Source of the DNA: SAR116 cluster bacterium AG-321-K23
GTDB taxonomy: Bacteria; Pseudomonadota; Alphaproteobacteria; Puniceispirillales; Marisalimonadaceae
Length of the DNA: 50,913 bases
Assembly (NCBI GenBank): GCA_003284565.1
Contig: QBXO01000012.1
Coordinates: forward strand, 1 to 50,913
Reading direction: 5' to 3'
Position numbers and translations under genes: made by a program
Part shown: piece after piece, positions 45,447 through 50,913 of the stretch
Numbering within the stretch: the stretch's first letter is position 1
Layout: the number at the start of each line of letters is the position of its first letter
The notes under the pieces: generated by a model
What the model was told of the DNA's origin: nothing
What the model saw: the letters and a program-made list of their open reading frames with translations, nothing else
Database searches by the model: none

Positions 45447-47612
45447 TTAGCGTGTTAAGCTCTTGAGTAAATTTTCAAACTTTTTTGTGTAAGCTTTAGA
45501 GTCGCATAAATTAGATTTAATTAATTTACTTCTCAAGCCGTCAGTTAGTTTGTTCATTTTGATTTTATTTACACTGTAATGAACTGCTTTTTCTATATAT
45601 TCTTTCCTTGAGTTCACAATAAACTCATTAAAATCTAAATTTTTTAGTATGGAATAACCTACCCTACTTCTGTGACTATCACCATTAAGACATAATACTG
45701 GAACATTCATCCATAAAGCCTCAAATGTTGTAGTTGTTCCATTATATGGGAATGTATCAAGAGCTAAATCAATTGAATTATATGTCTCAAGGTGTTGTTT
45801 TCTTGAATTACTCCAACTCATTAATACAATTTTATCAGACGAAACTCCGTATTTAGCAAATTTTTCTAAATAGATCTTTCTTGTAAAATTAGAACGTAAT
45901 TGTTTGTTTTTTAGGATAATTTTTGAATTATCAATTCTTTTTAAAATCTCAGACCAACATTCTATTACTTCGTCACTCATTTTTGACAAATTATTAAAAC
46001 TACCAAATGTGAAAGAGTTATCTTCAAAAATAGTATTCTTGTTAATTTCTGCATCCTCTTCTGAACTAAAACAAATAAATGAGTTCTCTAATCTTAATAA
46101 TTTTTCAGTATATAAATGATCGTCAACGCCTTCAGGATCTGTAAAATTGTCAACAATTCTATAATCTATTTTGTTCAAACCAGTAGTATTGGGGTAACCT
46201 AACCATGTTATTTGAATTGGAGATGGTTTCATCGCAAAAACTGGTAATCTATTTCCATCAGTATGTCCAGAAAGATCAACCAAAATTTCTATATCATTTT
46301 GTTTTATCAAATTATAAAGTTGAGTATTACTTGCTGAGCCTACATTAAACCACTTGTCAACAGATGATTTAATTCTTTTTGTTACATGATCATTATGAAA
46401 TGATGCATTGAAACAAGTTATAACAAATTCATCTTTATTATAATTCTTTAATAAAGGTTCTAAAAAATAAGTTACAGAATGTTGATGTAAATCTGCAGAT
46501 ACAAAGCCGACATTTATTTTTTGATTTTTAGACTTATTCTCAATTAATTTTTCAGAATATCCTTCTCCAAATGACTTCTCCAAAAAAGTTCCGAATTTTT
46601 TATGTATTTCAAAAACATTTTCTTTGGAGTTGTTTGATGAATAATTACTCATCAAAAGAAGATTCGAAATTGCTGTATTTTTATTAGGGTTAATTTTTAG
46701 AGCTTTATTGATATAATATTCCGCTTCGGTAAATTCTCCAATATCACTTAATAAGGACGCATAATTTAAAATTGCTTCAACAGAATTTTGGTCAATATTT
46801 AACGCTTTTTTGAGACATATTAGTGAGTTTTCGTAATCTCCAGTTTTAAGATACAATATACCATGATTAATAAATGCTGGTAAATAAGTAGGATCAATTT
46901 CAATTGCTCTAAAAAAACACCTATGCGCTTCTTGTAAATTTTTTGCCTGTTGAAAACTATATCCCATATTTGTAAAAATTACTGCGTTGTTTGGAGATAT
47001 TCTTAATCCATTTTTAAAACATTCAATTGCTTCTTCATAAGCGCCTAGAGAGGCATAAGAGCAACCTAAATTTCCATAGGCATTGTATGAATTTGGTTCA
47101 ATTTTTAATATATCTTTATAAACTTGGATTGAATCATCAATATAACCAACATCGGACAATGCTGCTCCTTTATTTAATCTAGCTTCAATGGAGTTTGGAT
47201 TTAATTTAAGGGCTAAGTCAAAATATTTTTGAGCATTTTTATAGTCATTTTTTTCCTTGTAAAGACACCCCATCGTTACCAAAAGCTTTTCGTTTTTATT
47301 AAATTTTTGAAGTAAATCCGAAGCTTTATTAAAAGCCTCTTGAATCAAGTTTTGTTGATATAAGAAAATAACCTCATTAACTGCCTGTGTCTCATAAGGA
47401 TCATAATTATTTATTTTTTTATCATCTTTTTTTGGGAATGAACTTGATTTAGGTTCATCACTGTAAACATTTAAATTCTCTAGAAAATTTTTAATTCGCG
47501 GGTTGTTTGGATAAACCCTCAGAACTTTTTCTAAAATATTCTGTGCTTCTTGCACATCACCCTGTTTTAATACTTTTTTTGCTTTTAAAAGACTAATATC
47601 AATAGCTGTCAT
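45447..47612 (-). CDS. TPR O-GlcNAc-transferase-like glycosyltransferase (GT41, SPINDLY-like)
   Basis: A 721-residue protein. Residues 1-50 hold a degenerate repeat also seen at the start of the TPR-oxygenase, residues about 75-325 hold seven or so TPR units, and residues 366-715 form a GT41 catalytic domain: VGFVSADLHQHSVTYFLEP (catalytic-type His near 378), LVDLSGHTDGNRL, QITWLGYPNTTGL, and DTFPYNGTTTTFEALWM for nucleotide binding. GT41 enzymes add a sugar (GlcNAc or fucose in known cases) to Ser/Thr. Caulobacter FlmG, a TPR glycosyltransferase for flagellin, is the best functional parallel. It lies 18 bases downstream of the methyltransferase. Confidence 0.9.
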   Translation of the reverse strand: MTAIDISLLKAKKVLKQGDVQEAQNILEKVLRVYPNNPRIKNFLENLNVYSDEPKSSSFPKKDDKKINNYDPYETQAVNEVIFLYQQNLIQEAFNKASDLLQKFNKNEKLLVTMGCLYKEKNDYKNAQKYFDLALKLNPNSIEARLNKGAALSDVGYIDDSIQVYKDILKIEPNSYNAYGNLGCSYASLGAYEEAIECFKNGLRISPNNAVIFTNMGYSFQQAKNLQEAHRCFFRAIEIDPTYLPAFINHGILYLKTGDYENSLICLKKALNIDQNSVEAILNYASLLSDIGEFTEAEYYINKALKINPNKNTAISNLLLMSNYSSNNSKENVFEIHKKFGTFLEKSFGEGYSEKLIENKSKNQKINVGFVSADLHQHSVTYFLEPLLKNYNKDEFVITCFNASFHNDHVTKRIKSSVDKWFNVGSASNTQLYNLIKQNDIEILVDLSGHTDGNRLPVFAMKPSPIQITWLGYPNTTGLNKIDYRIVDNFTDPEGVDDHLYTEKLLRLENSFICFSSEEDAEINKNTIFEDNSFTFGSFNNLSKMSDEVIECWSEILKRIDNSKIILKNKQLRSNFTRKIYLEKFAKYGVSSDKIVLMSWSNSRKQHLETYNSIDLALDTFPYNGTTTTFEALWMNVPVLCLNGDSHRSRVGYSILKNLDFNEFIVNSRKEYIEKAVHYSVNKIKMNKLTDGLRSKLIKSNLCDSKAYTKKFENLLKSLTR

Positions 47613-47630
47613 TAAAATTTCTCATTTTTA

Positions 47631-48140
47631 TTATTTTTTAGCTATAATATTTAAGCTTATGGGAAAACCATAAGGCTGATAACTACTTGTATCGTCAAAT
47701 AAACCAAAGTTTTTGACTTTTTTGAGGTCAGAAAAACCAACTTTTGTTAAAAATATACTCATAAAATCAACATTCCATCCAAAATAATGGAAATCATATT
47801 GATCAATCTGACCACCATAAATTATTCTCATTATGTGGAACTTTATATCTCTAGAATAATAAGGACTTAACATTGTATGACAAAGAACATCTAAATCCGG
47901 AACTGATATATAAAAATTACCATTTTTCTTCAATACTCTATAAACCCCTGCAAGAGTGTGTTCTATATCTTTTTGTCTTACATGTTCTAAGACGTGACTT
48001 GCATAAATTTCTTCAATACTCTCATTTTCAAACTGAGACAAATTACTTAAATCTCCAATAAGGTTATTTTTTGTTTTTTGTTGCGTATTTAATATTGTCC
48101 ACCCATCTTTTTCTTGTTCACCACCAATATGTAATTTCAT
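47631..48140 (-). CDS. Small SAM-dependent methyltransferase
   Basis: A 169-residue protein of the predicted class I methyltransferase type often found in sugar and surface polysaccharide clusters. The pattern starts KLHIGGEQEKDGWTILN, then IEEIYASHVLEHVRQKDIEH and LKKNGNFYISVPDLDVL. The first glycine motif is LHIGG rather than the usual LNIGCG. It starts behind GGAGAAAAACT and follows fliD by 18 bases, so it is co-transcribed with the cap gene. Likely substrate is a nucleotide sugar or attached glycan. Confidence 0.83.
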   Translation of the reverse strand: MKLHIGGEQEKDGWTILNTQQKTKNNLIGDLSNLSQFENESIEEIYASHVLEHVRQKDIEHTLAGVYRVLKKNGNFYISVPDLDVLCHTMLSPYYSRDIKFHIMRIIYGGQIDQYDFHYFGWNVDFMSIFLTKVGFSDLKKVKNFGLFDDTSSYQPYGFPISLNIIAKK

Positions 48141-48158
48141 AGTTTTTCTCCAGTTTTT

Positions 48159-50789
48159 TTAGTCGTCTTTGTTCATGGCTTCAAAGAGGTTTGTTAGATA
48201 TTCACCTGTTGATTTAAGACTTGTTACGGCTTGTTCCATGCTTGTAAACTGTTTGACATATCTGTCTCTTAAGGATGCCATTTGGTCGTTTAAATCAATC
48301 AATAAAGCTGATTGGTCAGTGACTTCTTGGTTAATAGTTGTTTCTCGAGTAGATAATTGTCCACTAGAGCTATCAAGAGTATCGGTTAAAAATGTAGTTA
48401 GTTTTTCAATAAGGCTTTGACCATAGAACACGGTAGCGTCTGCACCCAAACCTGAATATTTTACTTTTAAACCAGCTGCATTACCTGATGATATTGTAAA
48501 TGTTTTATTTGTTACATCGGCTGACATAGTTACACTATCTAATGTAGCAGAACCATTAACGCCCGTCGTTGTTATGCCAGCTCCTGTGAAACCCATAGTA
48601 ATAGACCCTGCGGTATTAGCTGAAGGGGTTATAGATGAAATTGTCTGAAACGTTTTAGATCCGAGAACTGTAGCATTAGCTGCAGGTCCTGTTATTACTT
48701 CTGTTTGGGCATTACCAGACAAGTCAGTTCCAACAACTGTGAATGACTTGCCACTTTCGTCACCACCAGCACTTACTATTGATGGACGTTTTCCTGTAAG
48801 ATCAACAAACGCTGATTTTGTACCAATGTTTACGACTGATGCTGCAGCATTTGATGCAATTTGTGTAATATCCTTAAAAATTTTTGTACCAACAACACTA
48901 CTCCCAGCTGTAGGACCAGTTATAGTTTCAGTTTGAGATGTCCCATTAATATCTGTTCCTGTAATAGTAAATGTAATAGATGATAAATTATTTGAACTGG
49001 AAATAGTTACAAAAGAATTTAAATCTGTAGCTGATCTAGGATTTGTTGCAGTTGTTTGAGCGCCATCAAGTGTAAAATTACCTGAGCTACCAAGTGTTTC
49101 ATTATCAACTAATCCATCAGCATCTGTTGTAGTAACTGAAGCTCCATTTAAAGTTAAAGCAGTACTTGCAGTTCCTGATTGTGAGGCGCCAATATTATCA
49201 GCATCAGTTGTTCCTTCAAATTTTAAGAATCCATCTAAATTACTTCCTATTGCGTTAACTACGATTGATGAGGATGATCCTATTGATCCGGAGGTAATAG
49301 AATAACTTCCATTGGAATGAGTAACAACAACAGACTTTCCAGCAGCAGTTAATGTACTATCTGCATTAATCGCCGTTTGAATAGCTGTTGCGAGTGCAGC
49401 TTCAGATGTATAGTGAGCAGCTGGCACACTTACTGAACCCGATTGCGTACCATCAACTGTTACCTGGATAGTATTATTTGAGGCAGTAACCTCTGGGGAA
49501 GTATCACTACTTACTAGTCCTGTAAAAGCACCAGATACATATGCTGTCATTGCAAACGCGTAAGAACCAGCAACAGGTTTAGAAATGCTACCTCCACTTA
49601 CTGAAAGCAGACTGGATGATGATGAATACATTGAATTAAAGATCGCATCTAAGGAAGTAGGGTTGTTTTTCAGTTCATTTTCTAATACGGTTGTGTTTAG
49701 GCTCAATAAACCGTCTTTTTCAGTTCTGACCCCTAAATTTGAGAGATATACACCATTTGCACCAAATCCTGACAATTGAGAAGAAGTAAGTGATTTTAAC
49801 TGATTTTTAATATTCTTAACTACAGGATCATCAGATAAATCACCCGCATCTTCAGTTGAGGACCCTCTGAAAGTTTTTTCATTCAAAAGTGTTCTTGCAT
49901 CATTAACTGCTGTTACAAAAGCTTGTAAATTTGTAGTTGCTGCACTTGTATCTACTGAACCTGTTAGATTAACTGGCGTATCAGTTCCACTTATAGTCGT
50001 TGATGCTAGTAAATTTACATTATAACCGGTAAAAAGATCAGAAATAGTATTTGAAGATCTAGTTAATGATATTCCATCAACTGTAAAAGAAGCGTCCGAT
50101 CCAGCAAGTTTCTGTTTTGTGCCATTCGTTGTTGTATTATCTATGGTTGATAATCCAGATCCAGACGGGCTTTCTGTAGCAGTAATTCTTAATGCATTTG
50201 CTTTTCCGTCTTGTGATTTTAATACAAGTGTAAATGTACCATCACCTGCACCTAACACACTGGCTGTAACTCCATAATCTAATGCATTTATTTTATCTTT
50301 TAATGACTCAAGGGTGTCTGTTTCAAGAACTGTGAGTGATTTAGATGAAACTGTAGCACTAGTAACGAAACTTCCAGAAGACCAGTCTCCTCTTTCAAGA
50401 AGTAAACTACCAGCACCAACAAGCGATGTATTAGAAGTATAATCTTCAAACGCTAAAGTTTGACCTTTCGCTAATGATGAAACACTAATACTTGAGTTTA
50501 TAGCTACTGCTGTAGATGGATCAGAAATTGTTGCACTTACCGCTGAACTAGTTGAACTTACTTTTAATGAGGTATTTCCAGTTAGCGTATTCAAAGAGGT
50601 AGAAAGTTTAGATAATGCACTTTTTATTTCACCAATCGCAGAAATAGCAGTATTTCTTGCATTAATTTTAGATTGTATTTGATTTTCTTGGGGAACTTGC
50701 TCTGCTTCAACAAGACTATCAACGATTTGAGTAATATTTAACCCACTACCACCTTGATTGATTGCGCTTAAATAATCTACACTCGTCAT
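48159..50789 (-). CDS. fliD: Flagellar filament cap protein FliD with enlarged surface domain
   Basis: An 876-residue cap protein that folds flagellin at the filament tip, nearly twice the usual 450-650 residues. The N-terminal GGSGLNITQIVDSLVEAEQ and the C-terminal coiled coil (RETTINQEVTDQSALLIDLN, ending SLKSTGEYLTNLFEAMN) are diagnostic. FliD middle-domain motifs lie in between. Residues about 590-735 carry two TGTD-type repeat units shared with flagellins 2 and 3. Overlapping sigma-54 and sigma-28-like promoters lie upstream. It leads an operon of modification genes. Confidence 0.93.
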   Translation of the reverse strand: MTSVDYLSAINQGGSGLNITQIVDSLVEAEQVPQENQIQSKINARNTAISAIGEIKSALSKLSTSLNTLTGNTSLKVSSTSSAVSATISDPSTAVAINSSISVSSLAKGQTLAFEDYTSNTSLVGAGSLLLERGDWSSGSFVTSATVSSKSLTVLETDTLESLKDKINALDYGVTASVLGAGDGTFTLVLKSQDGKANALRITATESPSGSGLSTIDNTTTNGTKQKLAGSDASFTVDGISLTRSSNTISDLFTGYNVNLLASTTISGTDTPVNLTGSVDTSAATTNLQAFVTAVNDARTLLNEKTFRGSSTEDAGDLSDDPVVKNIKNQLKSLTSSQLSGFGANGVYLSNLGVRTEKDGLLSLNTTVLENELKNNPTSLDAIFNSMYSSSSSLLSVSGGSISKPVAGSYAFAMTAYVSGAFTGLVSSDTSPEVTASNNTIQVTVDGTQSGSVSVPAAHYTSEAALATAIQTAINADSTLTAAGKSVVVTHSNGSYSITSGSIGSSSSIVVNAIGSNLDGFLKFEGTTDADNIGASQSGTASTALTLNGASVTTTDADGLVDNETLGSSGNFTLDGAQTTATNPRSATDLNSFVTISSSNNLSSITFTITGTDINGTSQTETITGPTAGSSVVGTKIFKDITQIASNAAASVVNIGTKSAFVDLTGKRPSIVSAGGDESGKSFTVVGTDLSGNAQTEVITGPAANATVLGSKTFQTISSITPSANTAGSITMGFTGAGITTTGVNGSATLDSVTMSADVTNKTFTISSGNAAGLKVKYSGLGADATVFYGQSLIEKLTTFLTDTLDSSSGQLSTRETTINQEVTDQSALLIDLNDQMASLRDRYVKQFTSMEQAVTSLKSTGEYLTNLFEAMNKDD
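48590..49020 (-). repeat. TGTD-type protein repeats in FliD
   Basis: Two units read FTITGTDINGTSQTETITGP and FTVVGTDLSGNAQTEVITGP, each followed by a VxGxKxFxxI-x-I strand (VVGTKIFKDITQI, VLGSKTFQTISSI). The match to the flagellin 2 and 3 units is plain by eye, including the ITGP turn. Confidence 0.83.
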
Positions 50790-50819
50790 TTATATACCTA
50801 ATTAGTTTTGATAAAATTG

Positions 50820-50846
50820 ATTACGACATTTTAAATGCAATTTTTA
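50820..50846 (-). promoter_or_regulatory. Sigma-28-like promoter for fliD
   Basis: On the minus strand TAAA (50846-50843), fifteen bases, then GTCGTAAT (50827-50820). The TAAA element lies inside the sigma-54 site at 50836-50851, so the two promoters overlap. The -10-like box differs from those of flagellins 1 and 3 only in its last two bases. Confidence 0.6.
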
Positions 50847-50851
50847 TGCCT
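50836..50851 (-). promoter_or_regulatory. Sigma-54-type promoter for fliD operon
   Basis: On the minus strand the site reads AGGCATAAAAATTGCA, with GG at 50849-50850 and GC at 50837-50838, ten bases apart. It lies about 48 bases upstream of the fliD start and would drive fliD, the small methyltransferase and the GT41 gene. Confidence 0.8.
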
Positions 50852-50913
50852 TTAAGTATAAAAATATCTACGGTTTTGTAGAATAATTTATAATTCAAAT
50901 GACATTTTTTGAA

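Noticed and set aside
50899-50913. Short rightward open frame starting MTFFE at the right edge
   Set aside because: Only five codons are visible, with no ribosome site; it cannot be supported.
1-50913. Prophage, insertion sequence, integrase, toxin-antitoxin or CRISPR elements, and tRNA or rRNA genes
   Set aside because: Checked by eye on both strands; no transposase, integrase, direct terminal repeats, spacer array or tRNA-like clover fold was found. The phage-like look of the TGTD repeats is confined to flagellin and cap genes.

Overview
The window reads as a continuous stretch of a very AT-rich, compactly coded chromosome of a free-living, motile Gram-negative bacterium. The left third (fabD-fabG-acpP-fabF-mltG facing left; rpsF-rpsR-rplI-dnaB-alr-mlaE-mlaF-radA-cvpA-purF-SDR facing right) is the gene order I associate with Alphaproteobacteria, including streamlined marine lineages. 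I cannot name a genus. No rRNA, tRNA, CRISPR array, insertion sequence, integrase or phage module was seen, and no gene-free gap exceeds 300 bases.

Layout. 1-3414 (minus): fatty acid synthesis genes, with the first codons of a probable mltG at the edge. 3595-13283 (plus): ribosomal proteins S6, S18 and L9, replicative helicase, alanine racemase, MlaE/MlaF lipid transporter parts, RadA, CvpA, PurF and a YciK-like reductase. 13289-15211 (minus): four small accessory genes (PDZ/membrane protein, membrane-anchored coiled coil, four-cysteine protein, small membrane protein). 15227-29289 (minus): one long flagellar run, flbD/fleR-like - fliE F G H I J K L M N O P Q R - flhB. 29432-30619 (plus): FleQ-like activator. 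30616-39258: three flagellins, fliS, a FliT-like gene and an orphan. 39427-50789: a TPR-protein island with two methyltransferases, a GT41 (O-GlcNAc-transferase-like) glycosyltransferase, a 2-oxoglutarate/iron oxygenase-like protein and an SGNH-hydrolase-like protein, starting from the filament cap gene fliD.

How it works together. Seven intergenic sites match the sigma-54 promoter pattern GG-N10-GC with identical spacing, ahead of flbD, fliK, fliO, flagellin 2, the TPR-methyltransferase, the TPR-oxygenase and fliD. Three further sites resemble sigma-28 promoters (TAAA-N14/15-GTCGTA), ahead of flagellins 1 and 3 and overlapping the sigma-54 site of fliD. Two sigma-54 activators are encoded side by side and divergently: one keeps an N-terminal regulatory domain but has no DNA-binding helix-turn-helix, the other has the helix-turn-helix but almost no N-terminal domain. 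The TPR enzymes are therefore wired into the flagellar regulon, and I infer that they modify the flagellin filament and cap (compare FlmG of Caulobacter, a TPR glycosyltransferase for flagellin). Flagellins 2 and 3 and FliD also share a repeated insert domain (TGTDxxGxxxTExITGP...), which looks like domain exchange between the filament and its cap.

The most interesting material is the coupling of (a) a split activator pair, (b) three differently promoted flagellins with swapped surface domains, and (c) a multi-enzyme TPR modification island.
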